In this document: piece after piece, positions 17,172 to 25,333 of the stretch
How the letters are laid out: each line of letters opens with the position of its first letter
Numbering within the stretch: position 1 is the first letter of the stretch
Origin: Nocardia rhizosphaerihabitans
GTDB lineage: Bacteria > Actinomycetota > Actinomycetes > Mycobacteriales > Mycobacteriaceae
DNA: 64,000 nt
Assembly (NCBI RefSeq): GCF_014646295.1
Contig: NZ_BMNE01000003.1
Span: 429,965-493,964 of the forward strand
Direction: 5' to 3'
Program-made: the position numbers and the translations under genes
Notes under the pieces: generated by a model
Databases searched by the model: none
The model's input: the letters and a program-made list of their open reading frames with translations, nothing else
Told to the model about the DNA's origin: nothing

Positions 17172-18292
17172 CAGGCGGCCTCCACCACGAGAACGGTGAC
17201 GTCTTCGGAGACCAATCCGGTCTCGACATCGATGGAATGACTGAGCGCGGCCTGGCCGGGTGCGACCTCGCCGATCCGGTCCATGACCTCGAGCAGCCGC
17301 AGGGCGCCGTTGGCCAGGCCGGGGTAGTTGCTGCGCAGCCCACCGCTGGGGTTGATCACGGCCCTGTCGTTGAGGCCGAGGGCCTGCACGTAGGCGTCCT
17401 GCAGCGCGGGGGTGACCGCGGAGACCTCGGCCAGCGTGATCGACTCTCGCTGGGGGCCGGCCTGGGCGAGTGCCATGTCGGCGGCGCGGCGGGTGGTCTC
17501 CTGCGGTGCGGTCAGCCACTGACCGTCCCAGGTGTAACCGCCGGTGGCGTGCCCGAAGCCGGTGAGCCGGACGTTGCGGCCGATGCAGCGCCCGGCCCTG
17601 GCGGGCGAGGCGAGCACGATCGCGACCGCGCCGGTCGACTCGGCGGGCAGCATCAGTTCGCGCAGCGGCCAGGCGATCGGCTCGGACTCGAGCACGTCGG
17701 CGGCGGTCACCGCGTTGCGGCGCACCGAACGGGCCAGGCCTGCGCCGCGGTTGATGTCACCGGCGGCCGCGGCAGCGAGCGCGTCCAGCTCACCCAGCGC
17801 CGCACCGGCATGCATGGCGTAGACGGCGGTGCCCGTCATGCCGACGGGGCGATCGAAGTGGGGGTCGAAGCCGAGGTTGGACACCTGGTCGAGGAAGGCG
17901 CGCCGACGCTGCGTGGAACCGGAGATCTCGGGGTTGTGCACCCCGACGGCCACCGCGACCTCGACATCGCCTGCCGCGATCGCCTGGGCGGCATTGATGA
18001 TCGCCAGCCCCGAATCGCCCTCGACGCGGAAGGAGTCGTTGAGGTAGCCGCCGGCCGCCGCGTTGGTGAGCCCGGAGGAGATGCTGCGGCCGTCAAGGAC
18101 GTCCATGGAGGCCGTCACCGAGAGTCCGAGATCCTGCTTGCGCAACCCGCACTCGCGCAGCGCGGCGGAGACCGCTTCGAAGACCAGTTCGTCGAGCATC
18201 GCATCGTGTTCGACCGCGAAGGCCGTCGACGCGGCGCCCACCACGTGCACGGGCGCTACCCGCGTTCCGCCCGATGGTGTGTGTGTAGACAT
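17171..18292 (-). CDS. Thiolase-like protein, second subunit (Cys-less)
   Basis: A 373-residue thiolase-like protein. It retains the fold segments VHVVGAAST, LAIINAAQAIAAGDVEVAVAVGVH and NPSGGLRSNYPGLANGALRLLEVMDRI. The expected nucleophile position reads VEGDSGLAII without Cys. The segment NPSGG...YPGLANG replaces the GHPxGASG loop, as in SCP-x-like proteins. It is translationally coupled to a second Cys-less thiolase-like gene and DUF35, so the three may form one hetero-oligomer. The frame is open to 18484; ATG 18292 is chosen as the first Met before the conserved core. Divergent from the FadE at 18432. Confidence 0.82.
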   Translation of the reverse strand: MSTHTPSGGTRVAPVHVVGAASTAFAVEHDAMLDELVFEAVSAALRECGLRKQDLGLSVTASMDVLDGRSISSGLTNAAAGGYLNDSFRVEGDSGLAIINAAQAIAAGDVEVAVAVGVHNPEISGSTQRRRAFLDQVSNLGFDPHFDRPVGMTGTAVYAMHAGAALGELDALAAAAAGDINRGAGLARSVRRNAVTAADVLESEPIAWPLRELMLPAESTGAVAIVLASPARAGRCIGRNVRLTGFGHATGGYTWDGQWLTAPQETTRRAADMALAQAGPQRESITLAEVSAVTPALQDAYVQALGLNDRAVINPSGGLRSNYPGLANGALRLLEVMDRIGEVAPGQAALSHSIDVETGLVSEDVTVLVVEAA

Positions 18293-18327
18293 GGGAACGA
18301 CGCTAGAGCCGCCCTCGACCTGCCTCG

Positions 18328-18344
18328 TGTCCCATCGCGCGACA
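18328..18344. promoter_or_regulatory. TGT-N11-ACA motif, site 1 of pair
   Basis: TGTCCCATCGCGCGACA; its complement TGTCGCGCGATGGGACA, together with the 31884 site, defines the motif TGTnnCGnnnTGGGACA. It lies in the 139-bp divergent promoter between the thiolase-like/DUF35 operon and the FadE operon. Confidence 0.6.
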
Positions 18345-18379
18345 CGATCACCGGCCGGGTGGTGCACGGATCGCGACAC

Positions 18380-18396
18380 TGACCCAGAGTGAGACA
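18380..18396. promoter_or_regulatory. TGT-N11-ACA motif, site 2 of pair
   Basis: TGACCCAGAGTGAGACA; the complement TGTCTCACTCTGGGTCA matches 10 of 12 fixed positions. It begins exactly 52 bp after the 18328 site, reproducing the spacing at 10206/10258. It lies 36 bp before the FadE start. Confidence 0.5.
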
Positions 18397-18431
18397 TCGC
18401 CGGAGTTCTCGGCCGTGGCACCGTCGAAAGC

Positions 18432-19631
18432 ATGATCGACGTCGAAACCTCAGAGGCGCCGTCCGCACTGCTCGAGCGCGTCACGGAGTTCCTGGCTGAG
18501 CACCCACCCGCGCAGATGGATCGGATGGACTTCCTGCGTGCCCGATTCGCCGCCGGCCTGGCGTGGGTGCACTACCCCGTCGGCCTGGGCGGGCTGGGTC
18601 TCGACCCGTCCGCGCAGTCGGCCGTCGACGCGGCGTTCGCGGCCGCGGGCGCCCCGGACAACCACCCGCGGGCCAACGTGGTCGGCCTCGGCATGGCCGC
18701 CCCGACCCTGTTGCGGTACGCCACCCCCGAGCAGCAGAAGACCTGGATTCCGCCGCTGTGGACCGGCCAAGAGGTGTGGTGCCAGCTCTTCAGCGAGCCC
18801 GGCGCCGGATCTGACCTGGCGGGTGTCGGCGCCAGCGCGGTCCGCGACGGCGACGACTGGATCGTCAACGGGCAGAAGGTCTGGACCTCGCTGGCCCACG
18901 ACGCCCGCTGGGCGTTGCTGCTGGTGCGCAGCGACCCGTCGCTGCCCAAGCATCAGGGACTGTCCTACTTCGTGCTCGATCTGCGGACCCCCGGTGTCGA
19001 CATCAGGCCGCTGCGCCAGATGACCGGCGAGGCCGAGTTCAACGAGGTCTACCTCGACGATGTGCGGGTGCCGGATGTGAACCGGCTCGGCGCCGTCGGC
19101 GAGGGCTGGGCCGTCACCCAGGCGACCCTGATGAACGAGCGGGTCGCCATCGGCGGCAGCGCGGTCGCCAGGGAGTCGGGCCCGATCGGCGACCTCACCG
19201 ACCTGTGGCGGACGCGGCCCGAGTGCCGGCGCCCCGAGGCGCACTACGAACTGATGCGGCTGTGGACCGACGCCGAGGCCCTGCGCCTGGCCAGTGTCCG
19301 GCTCACCCAGCAGCTCGAGGTCGGCGCCCCCGGCCCCGAGGGTTCCGGTCTGAAGCTGGCCTACTCGGCGCTGGCCCAGGACTCGGCGTCGCTGCAACTG
19401 GATCTGCTCGGGTCGGACGCCCTGCGTTATGACGACTGGACGCTGTGCCGCCCGGATCTGTCGGTTCCGCTGGACCGCGTGAGCGGCTACTGGTACCTGC
19501 GCCGCCGGGCCAACTCGATCGAGGGCGGCACCTCGGAGATCATGCGCAACATCATCTCCGAGCGCGTGCTGAAACTTCCCGCCGAGCCGCGGGTCGACAA
19601 GGACATCGCCTGGAAGGACCTTCCCAAGTGA
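18432..19631 (+). CDS. Acyl-CoA dehydrogenase, large subunit of a FadE pair
   Basis: A 399-residue ACAD. It has a typical N-terminal helical domain, the FAD/substrate segment WCQLFSEPGAGSDLAGV near residue 118, TGEAEFNEVYLDDVRVP near 197, and the catalytic-Glu segment SIEGGTSEIMRN near 358. It overlaps the next, shorter ACAD by 4 nt. Tandem FadE genes of about 400 and 365 residues are the hallmark of alpha2beta2 dehydrogenases used for steroid CoA thioesters in actinomycetes (FadE28/29-like), so a heterotetramer is inferred. ATG 18432 lies 139 bp from the divergent thiolase-like start. Confidence 0.9.
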   Translation: MIDVETSEAPSALLERVTEFLAEHPPAQMDRMDFLRARFAAGLAWVHYPVGLGGLGLDPSAQSAVDAAFAAAGAPDNHPRANVVGLGMAAPTLLRYATPEQQKTWIPPLWTGQEVWCQLFSEPGAGSDLAGVGASAVRDGDDWIVNGQKVWTSLAHDARWALLLVRSDPSLPKHQGLSYFVLDLRTPGVDIRPLRQMTGEAEFNEVYLDDVRVPDVNRLGAVGEGWAVTQATLMNERVAIGGSAVARESGPIGDLTDLWRTRPECRRPEAHYELMRLWTDAEALRLASVRLTQQLEVGAPGPEGSGLKLAYSALAQDSASLQLDLLGSDALRYDDWTLCRPDLSVPLDRVSGYWYLRRRANSIEGGTSEIMRNIISERVLKLPAEPRVDKDIAWKDLPK

Positions 19632-20728
19632 GCACGTCTACCACGGTGCCCTCGCTGCTCTACAGCGAAGACGAGGGCTACCTGCGCGACGCGGTTCGCG
19701 CCCTGCTCGCCGGCCGGACCCCGCTCGAGACGGTGCTGCGGCGCACCGACGAAGCCGACGCTTTTACCGCCGACGCCCAGCAGGCGTGGCGTGGCCTCGT
19801 CGACGAGCTCGGAGTCGTCGGTCTCGCGGTGCCCGAGGAACTCGGTGGTGCCGGGGCATCCTGGCGCGAGGTCGCCGTCGTCATGGAGGAGCTCGGCCGC
19901 GCGGTCGCCGACGTCCCGTACCTGACCAGCGCTGTGGCCGCCACCTCCCTGGCCGTACAGCTCGGCGCCGACGCCCTGGTGTGCGAACTCGTCAGCGGCG
20001 AGGCAATCGGCACGATCGTGACGCCCTACGGCGCGCCGCTGCGCGCGCTCGACGCCGAGGTCACCTACACCGACGGCAAGCTCTCCGGCACGGTCCGCAC
20101 TGTCGCCGGCGCGCTCGAGGCCACCGTCCTGCTGGTCCCGGTCGGACATCAGGTGCTGCTCGTGCAGCGCGATCAGGCCACCGTCGAGCCGGTGCTGTCG
20201 TTCGACATGACGCGGCGGATCAGCGACGTCACCTTCGATCAGGCCACCGCTGCGGTCCTGGCCGACGACACCGCCGAAGCCCTGAGCTGGACCGCCGATA
20301 TCGCCTGCGCGTTGCTGGCCTCCGAACAGCTCGGCATCGCCGAGGCGACGCTGGAGATGACGGTCGAATATCTCGGCCAGCGCCGCCAGTTCGGCCGGAT
20401 CATCGGCTCCTACCAGGCCCTCAAGCATCGCCTGGCCGACGTGTGGACCGAGATCGCCAAGGCCCGCGCGGTGGCTCGCTACGCGGCCGACTGCGCGGCG
20501 ACCGGCACAGACCTGCCTATCGCTGCCTCGGTCGCTGCCTCGATCTGCGGCGACGCCGCCTTGCTCGCCACCGAGGAATGCGTGCAACTACACGGTGGCA
20601 TCGGCTTCACGTGGGAACACCCCGCGCACCTGTTCCTCAAGCGGGCCCGGGCCGACGCACTCGCGTACGGCACCCCCACCTGGCATCGCACCCGCCTCGG
20701 CGGACTCGTCGACCTCGTCGCGCGCTGA
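19628..20728 (+). CDS. Acyl-CoA dehydrogenase, small subunit of a FadE pair
   Basis: A 366-residue ACAD with a compact C terminus (CVQLHGGIGFTWEHPAHLFLKRA) and an unusually variable middle domain. Typical of the partner subunit in steroid-type heterotetrameric dehydrogenases: it keeps the QLHGGIGFTWEH segment but lacks the GGTSEI tail. GTG start at 19628 overlaps the preceding stop (GTGA), implying translational coupling and stoichiometric production. Confidence 0.9.
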   Translation: MSTSTTVPSLLYSEDEGYLRDAVRALLAGRTPLETVLRRTDEADAFTADAQQAWRGLVDELGVVGLAVPEELGGAGASWREVAVVMEELGRAVADVPYLTSAVAATSLAVQLGADALVCELVSGEAIGTIVTPYGAPLRALDAEVTYTDGKLSGTVRTVAGALEATVLLVPVGHQVLLVQRDQATVEPVLSFDMTRRISDVTFDQATAAVLADDTAEALSWTADIACALLASEQLGIAEATLEMTVEYLGQRRQFGRIIGSYQALKHRLADVWTEIAKARAVARYAADCAATGTDLPIAASVAASICGDAALLATEECVQLHGGIGFTWEHPAHLFLKRARADALAYGTPTWHRTRLGGLVDLVAR

Positions 20729-20747
20729 CGTTTCAGAAAGGCAGAAC

Positions 20748-21932
20748 ATGACCAGCGGATCGAGTGCACCCAGCTTGCCCTTGGCACCCACCGAAGAGGA
20801 ACGCGTCCTGCGCAGCACCGTCCGCGACATCGTGTCGCGCTGGGGCCACAGCTACTTCCAGGAATGTTCCCGCACCGGTGAGCCCATGCAGGAACTCTGG
20901 GACACCCTCGGCAAGTCCGGCTTCCTCGGACTCAACATCCCCGAGGAGTACGGCGGCGGTGGCGCCGGACTGACCGAGTTGGCCATCGTGATGGAGGAGA
21001 TGGCCGCCGGTGGCTGCCCCGAACTGGCGATGGTGCTGTCCCAGGGCATCGTCGGTTCGGTTCTGCCGCTACACGGCTCGCCCGAGCAGAAGCAGCGCTA
21101 CCTGCCCGGGATCGCGAGCGGCGAGGAGAAGTTCGTCTTCGCCCTCACCGAGCCGGACGCGGGTTCCAACTCCCACAATGTCTCCACCACCGCCCGCCGC
21201 GACGGCGACGAGTGGGTCATCAAGGGCACCAAGTACTACATCTCCGGTGTGGACCACGCCGATCACATGCTGCTCGTGGCCCGGACCGGGACCGACGAAC
21301 GCACCGGTCGCGGTGAGCTGACGCTGTTCATCATCGATGACCTGAACGTCCCCGGTTTCAGCAAGCAGCTGCTGCCGACCGCGCTGCGCGCCCCCGAGCG
21401 CCAGTTCACGCTCTTCTTCGACGATGTGCGGCTGCCTGCCGACGCGGTTGTCGGTGAGATCGGCCACGGGCTGCGGCCACTGTTCGACGGTCTCAACCCC
21501 GAGCGGGTGCTCAGTGCCGTGATCTGCACCGGGGTGGGTCGCTACGCACTCGAAAAGGCCGTCGACTACGCCAAGTCCCGTGCCGTGTGGGGCGTGCCGA
21601 TCGGCGTCCACCAGGGCGTTCAGCATCCGCTGGCCGAGGCGGAGATCGAACTCGAGGCCGCCCGCGGCATGTTGTGGCGCGCCGCGGCGCTCTTCGACGC
21701 GGGCTGCCCGGCCGGCGAGGAGTCGAACATGGCCAAGTTCCTGGCCTCCCGCGCGGGGATGAAGGCGTTGGACACCGCCATCCAGACCCACGGCGGGAAC
21801 GGTCTGGCCGAGGAGTACGGCCTCGCCGACCTGTGGTCGATCCTGCGGCTGCAGCAGATCGCACCGGTCTCCACGCAGATGGTGCTCAACCACATCGCCC
21901 AGCACACGCTCGGTCTGCCGAGGTCCTACTGA
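20748..21932 (+). CDS. Acyl-CoA dehydrogenase (FadE)
   Basis: A 394-residue ACAD. The FAD/substrate segment FALTEPDAGSNSHNVS is near residue 130, and IQTHGGNGLAEEYGLADLW is near 345. Where most ACADs carry the catalytic Glu (EGT) the sequence reads RLQQIAPVSTQM, so the base must lie elsewhere, as in isovaleryl-CoA-type enzymes, or the protein is not a standard alpha,beta-dehydrogenase. ATG 20748 follows AAAGG; the frame is open upstream to 20595 without support. It lies between the FadE pair and an SDR in one operon. Confidence 0.87.
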   Translation: MTSGSSAPSLPLAPTEEERVLRSTVRDIVSRWGHSYFQECSRTGEPMQELWDTLGKSGFLGLNIPEEYGGGGAGLTELAIVMEEMAAGGCPELAMVLSQGIVGSVLPLHGSPEQKQRYLPGIASGEEKFVFALTEPDAGSNSHNVSTTARRDGDEWVIKGTKYYISGVDHADHMLLVARTGTDERTGRGELTLFIIDDLNVPGFSKQLLPTALRAPERQFTLFFDDVRLPADAVVGEIGHGLRPLFDGLNPERVLSAVICTGVGRYALEKAVDYAKSRAVWGVPIGVHQGVQHPLAEAEIELEAARGMLWRAAALFDAGCPAGEESNMAKFLASRAGMKALDTAIQTHGGNGLAEEYGLADLWSILRLQQIAPVSTQMVLNHIAQHTLGLPRSY

Positions 21933-22687
21933 TGATCGACCTCACCGGACGCACGGTCGTCGTCACCGGCGGAAACAGTGGACTCGGTCTCGGCATGGCG
22001 CACGGCCTCGGCCGTGCCGGCGCGTCGGTGGCCATCTGGTCGCGGACCGCCTCGCGCAACGACGCCGCGGTCGCCGACCTTCGTGCAGCGGGAATCGACG
22101 CCTCGTCGGTCGCCTGCGACACCGCCGACGAAGCGGGTGTCGAGGAGGCGATGGCGCGGACGCTCGAGCGGCACGGCAAGATCGACTCGCTGTTCGCCAA
22201 CGCCGGGATCTCGGACGACGCACCCTTCCTCGACACGTCCCTCGAACAGTGGCACCACGTCATGCGGACCAACCTGGACGGCACCTTCCTGTGCACCAGG
22301 GCCGTTGCCCGCCACATGGTGGAGCGCGGCGAAGGCGGCTCGATGGTGGTCGTGTCCTCGACGATCTCCCGCTACGGCGGCGTCGGAATGGCGGCGTACG
22401 GGACAAGCAAGAGCGGCTTGGTCGGCCTGGGCCGCACCCTGGCGGTCGAGCTCGCACGGCACAAGGTCCGCGTCAACATCCTCATCCCGGGCTGGACGGC
22501 CACCGCGATGAACGACTACCTGCGCGAGAACGAGGCCTTCGTCCGGGCGACCACCGCGCGTACGCCCGCGAGGCGCTGGGCCACGCCTGAGGAGTTCCAC
22601 GAGGTCGCGACCTTCCTCGCCGAGCCGTCCCTCACCTTCCACACCGGCAACGAAGTCATCGTTGACGGTGGCTACACCGTCTACTGA
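21932..22687 (+). CDS. SDR, 3-hydroxyacyl-CoA dehydrogenase/reductase-like
   Basis: A 251-residue SDR with TGGNSGLG, ANAGISDDAP, the catalytic Ser in SSTISRYGG, YGTSK near residue 155 and a C-terminal VIVDGGYTVY. Arg/Ser after beta-2 (IWSRTASR) suggests NADP(H). ATG overlaps the FadE stop (TGATG). In this operon it would oxidise the 3-hydroxyacyl-CoA made by the hotdog hydratases. Confidence 0.88.
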   Translation: MIDLTGRTVVVTGGNSGLGLGMAHGLGRAGASVAIWSRTASRNDAAVADLRAAGIDASSVACDTADEAGVEEAMARTLERHGKIDSLFANAGISDDAPFLDTSLEQWHHVMRTNLDGTFLCTRAVARHMVERGEGGSMVVVSSTISRYGGVGMAAYGTSKSGLVGLGRTLAVELARHKVRVNILIPGWTATAMNDYLRENEAFVRATTARTPARRWATPEEFHEVATFLAEPSLTFHTGNEVIVDGGYTVY

Positions 22688-22703
22688 CGAAGGAGTCAAC
22701 CGC

Positions 22704-23147
22704 ATGAGTGTTCCCGTCGAGACCCTGCAGAGAGAACTGCGGGGACGCCGGCTGCCGGGCGGTGAGATCACCCTCGAGCGGCATGAGACCGCGATCGCCG
22801 AGGATGCGCTGCGCGCGGAACCGGACGGCACCGACGCCGCGCATCCGGCCTGGTTCATCATCGCCTCGCTGCGCTGCATGGGAGTCAGCGTCGAGGAGCT
22901 GTGCGCGCTGGCCCACCAGGACAGCGGCGACACGCTGCTGTTCGGCAGCTGCCGGATCGATCAGACGAACACGCTGCGGGCCGGCGCGACCTACGCGGCG
23001 CAGGCCCACATCGGCGAGGTCGGCTCCCGCCACGCCCGCGACGGCTCCCGGCTGGATTCGGTCGAGGTCGTCGTGGAGCTTTCCGAGGCGGGCACCCCGG
23101 CCGGAACTATCACCAGCACATATCTTTTCAAGAGGGGACTGGCCTGA
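22704..23147 (+). CDS. MaoC/FAS1-like hotdog dehydratase subunit (non-catalytic half)
   Basis: A 147-residue single hotdog domain resembling the N-terminal half of FAS1-type MaoC dehydratases (AHPAWFIIASLRCMGVSVEEL, then SCRIDQTNTLRAGATYAAQAHIGEV). The D-x-N-P-x-H hydratase motif is absent, so it probably pairs with the next gene product, which has it. This arrangement matches ChsH1-ChsH2-type heteromeric enoyl-CoA hydratases of steroid degradation. ATG 22704 follows GAAGGAG. Overlaps the next gene by 1 nt. Confidence 0.83.
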   Translation: MSVPVETLQRELRGRRLPGGEITLERHETAIAEDALRAEPDGTDAAHPAWFIIASLRCMGVSVEELCALAHQDSGDTLLFGSCRIDQTNTLRAGATYAAQAHIGEVGSRHARDGSRLDSVEVVVELSEAGTPAGTITSTYLFKRGLA

Positions 23148-23569
23148 TGACAGCGACACCCACGGTCGGCGACGAACTCCCCGAGCGGCTGGTCACGGCC
23201 GTCCGCGCAGAGGACATCCGCATGGTGGCCCTCATCCTGCGCGACCCGAACCCGATCCACTACGACCTCGCCGCCGTCCAGGCGGCCGGGCTCGGCGACC
23301 GCGCGATCAATCAGGGCGGCGCCACGATGGCCTACGTGATGAACCTGCTCACCGAGTGGGCGGGCTCGCGCAAGGCACTGCGCAGCATCGAGTGCTCCTT
23401 CCGCGGCAATGTCGCGGCCGGTGACGACGTCTCGGTCGGCGGTCGGGTGACGGCGGTCGAGCCGACCACCGACGGAGCGCTGGTCGATGTCGAGGTCTGG
23501 GCCGACGTCGTCGGCGGTCGGCGGGCGATCGCCGGCTCGGCCACCGTGTTCCTGGCGGTCGGCGCATGA
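23147..23569 (+). CDS. MaoC-like enoyl-CoA hydratase (catalytic half)
   Basis: A 140-residue hotdog domain with the hydratase motif RDPNPIHYD near residue 35 (catalytic Asp and His) followed by INQGGATMAYVMNLLTEW. Expected to hydrate a 2-enoyl-CoA together with the preceding motif-less subunit. The start overlaps the upstream stop (TGATG) and its stop region overlaps the thioesterase start, so four genes here are translationally coupled. Confidence 0.87.
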   Translation: MTATPTVGDELPERLVTAVRAEDIRMVALILRDPNPIHYDLAAVQAAGLGDRAINQGGATMAYVMNLLTEWAGSRKALRSIECSFRGNVAAGDDVSVGGRVTAVEPTTDGALVDVEVWADVVGGRRAIAGSATVFLAVGA

Positions 23570-24390
23570 TCATCACCGGTGACCGGGCGGCCGATACCGC
23601 TGCCCTGATCAACAGTGGCCGCAGCCCTGCCGAGAATGCGTTCGGCGTGGCAGTGAACCTGCGCACCAACTCCCATTCGGTGACCGGCACGCAGCCGGTC
23701 GATATTCTGCCGAGCGGTGCCGACGGCCGTCCGGCCGCGGGCGCGCTCGGTGTCCTGGTCGACGACGTGAACGGCCTGTGTCTGCTCGGGGCTTCCACCG
23801 AGCACAGGGGTTCTGTCTCGGTCGAGATCTCGATGGACTTCGTGGCACCGCTGCCCACCGAGGGCGTGTTGCTCGCACTGGCGACGGGCACCGATGTCGA
23901 CGGCATCGTCGGGCACGCCACGGGAACGGTCCGTGACGGCGCTGGGCGTCTGCTGGTCACCGCCAGCGTGCACGGCCGGTTCGTCGAGGGTCCCACGCTC
24001 GACTCGGAGGGGCCGCAGCACCCGGCACCGCTGCGCGGCGGCGACGTGCTCACGCTGCTCGGCGCGACCTTCACCGAAACCGACGGCGTCGGCAGCCTGC
24101 GACTTGCCGACGGCACCCGCTGGGCCAACCGGCTGGGCGCTCTGCACGGCGGGATCGCGATCTGCGCCGCCGAAGCCGCGGCGACGTGCATGAGCGCCGA
24201 ATCGTCGTTGCGCACCACGTCGCTGACGGTCGCGTACGCCCGTGCCATGACGGCGGACCGCACCCTGCGGTTCGACGCGCGGTTGCTGCACGCCGGCCGG
24301 ACGATGCGCGTCATCGAGGTCGTCGGCCACGCCGACGGCCGGCCCTGCACCTACGCCCGGGTGATCCGGCAGTCATCGCCGGGAGAATGA
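23566..24390 (+). CDS. Double-hotdog acyl-CoA thioesterase (PaaI-like)
   Basis: A 274-residue protein with two hotdog halves. The first holds GALGVLVDDVNGLCLLGAS and the second ALHGGIAICAAEAAATCM with the PaaI-type HGG and helix, followed by RTTSLTVAYARAM. Likely hydrolyses stalled or dead-end acyl-CoAs to recover free CoA. It overlaps the MaoC hydratase by 4 nt. The family is broad and the substrate cannot be stated. Confidence 0.8.
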   Translation: MIITGDRAADTAALINSGRSPAENAFGVAVNLRTNSHSVTGTQPVDILPSGADGRPAAGALGVLVDDVNGLCLLGASTEHRGSVSVEISMDFVAPLPTEGVLLALATGTDVDGIVGHATGTVRDGAGRLLVTASVHGRFVEGPTLDSEGPQHPAPLRGGDVLTLLGATFTETDGVGSLRLADGTRWANRLGALHGGIAICAAEAAATCMSAESSLRTTSLTVAYARAMTADRTLRFDARLLHAGRTMRVIEVVGHADGRPCTYARVIRQSSPGE

Positions 24391-24392
24391 GG

Positions 24393-24875
24393 ATGGTTAT
24401 GCACGAATTCCCCGACGTACCGTCCTTCCTGGCCCAGGTCGGCACCGAGCTCGGCGTCAGTGATTGGGTCGAGGTCGTCCAGGAACGCATTGATCTCTTC
24501 GCGGAGGCGACAGGCGATCACCAGTGGATCCATGTCGACATCGCGCGCGCGGCCGAGGGTCCGTTCGGTGGCACCATTGCCCACGGCTACCTCACGGTGT
24601 CGATGGTCCCGGTCTTCCTCCAGCAGGTGTACACCATCGGCCAGGTCGCCTCGATCCTCAACTACGGACTCGACAAGGTGCGCTTCCCACACCCGGTGAT
24701 CAGCGGCGCGCGTGTACGCGGCCGGATCGTGCTCGCCGCCGTCGAGCCGGCCACCGCCGGACACAAGGTCACCCTGTCGGTGACAGTCGAGATCGAAGGC
24801 GTCGACAAACCCGCCTGCGTCGCGCAGGTGATCCACATCGTTATCGCGCACGAGAAGCACATCAATGTCGACTGA
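24393..24875 (+). CDS. MaoC family (R)-specific enoyl-CoA hydratase
   Basis: A 160-residue hotdog hydratase of the HtdZ/Rv0130 type. The motif FAEATGDHQWIHVD near residue 34, followed by GPFGGTIAHGYLTVSM, carries the catalytic Asp and His. Candidate starts are ATG 24387, 24393 and 24399; 24393 is preferred for its distance from GGGAGA. It overlaps the following truncated FadE by 11 nt. A second hydratase in the operon beside the hotdog pair suggests more than one round or intermediate. Confidence 0.88.
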   Translation: MVMHEFPDVPSFLAQVGTELGVSDWVEVVQERIDLFAEATGDHQWIHVDIARAAEGPFGGTIAHGYLTVSMVPVFLQQVYTIGQVASILNYGLDKVRFPHPVISGARVRGRIVLAAVEPATAGHKVTLSVTVEIEGVDKPACVAQVIHIVIAHEKHINVD

Positions 24876-25333
24876 GGACGTGGTCGCCGCCACCCGATCG
24901 TTCATTCGGAGCACAGTCCTGCCGATCGACGACGAGTTCGACGGTGATGTACACGCCGCGGGCGGCGAGGACCTGCGGCACCGGCTGCAGGCCGCCGCGC
25001 GCGAGGCCGGGCTGCTCACCCCGCACGGTCCCACCGAGTACGGCGGGCTCGGACTCGATATGACCGAGAGGGCGCCGGTCTTCGAGGAGTCCGGCTACTC
25101 GCTGTTCGGCCCGATGGCGATGAACATCAACGCCCCAGACAAGGGCAACATCCACATGCTCGCCCACATCGCCTCGCAGGACCAGTGCGAGCAGTACCTC
25201 GAGCCGCTGGTGCAGGGCAGCCAAGATCGCCCGTGAGCTGCGGCCGTTCCGCATCTACGACGGTCCCTCGAAGGTCCACCGCTGGTCCATCGCCAAGCGG
25301 GCCGTGCGCGACATCACCAGCGGGCGCCGATGA
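24865..25333 (+). pseudogene. Acyl-CoA dehydrogenase remnant with internal deletion
   Basis: The N-terminal about 117 codons of an ACAD (STEDVVAATRSFIRS, PTEYGGLGLDMTERAP, APDKGNIHMLAHI) run to about 25216. The sequence then jumps, in the +1 frame from 25217, to the last 38 codons of an ACAD: AAKIARELRPFRIYDG then PSKVHRWSIAKRAVR, ending TGA 25331-25333. About 240 residues holding the FAD-binding and catalytic parts are missing. The read-through frame stops at 25236. The C-terminal signature is that of ACAD10/11-like dehydrogenases, which go with the APH-type kinase encoded next. Either a genuine deletion or an assembly collapse. Confidence 0.85.
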
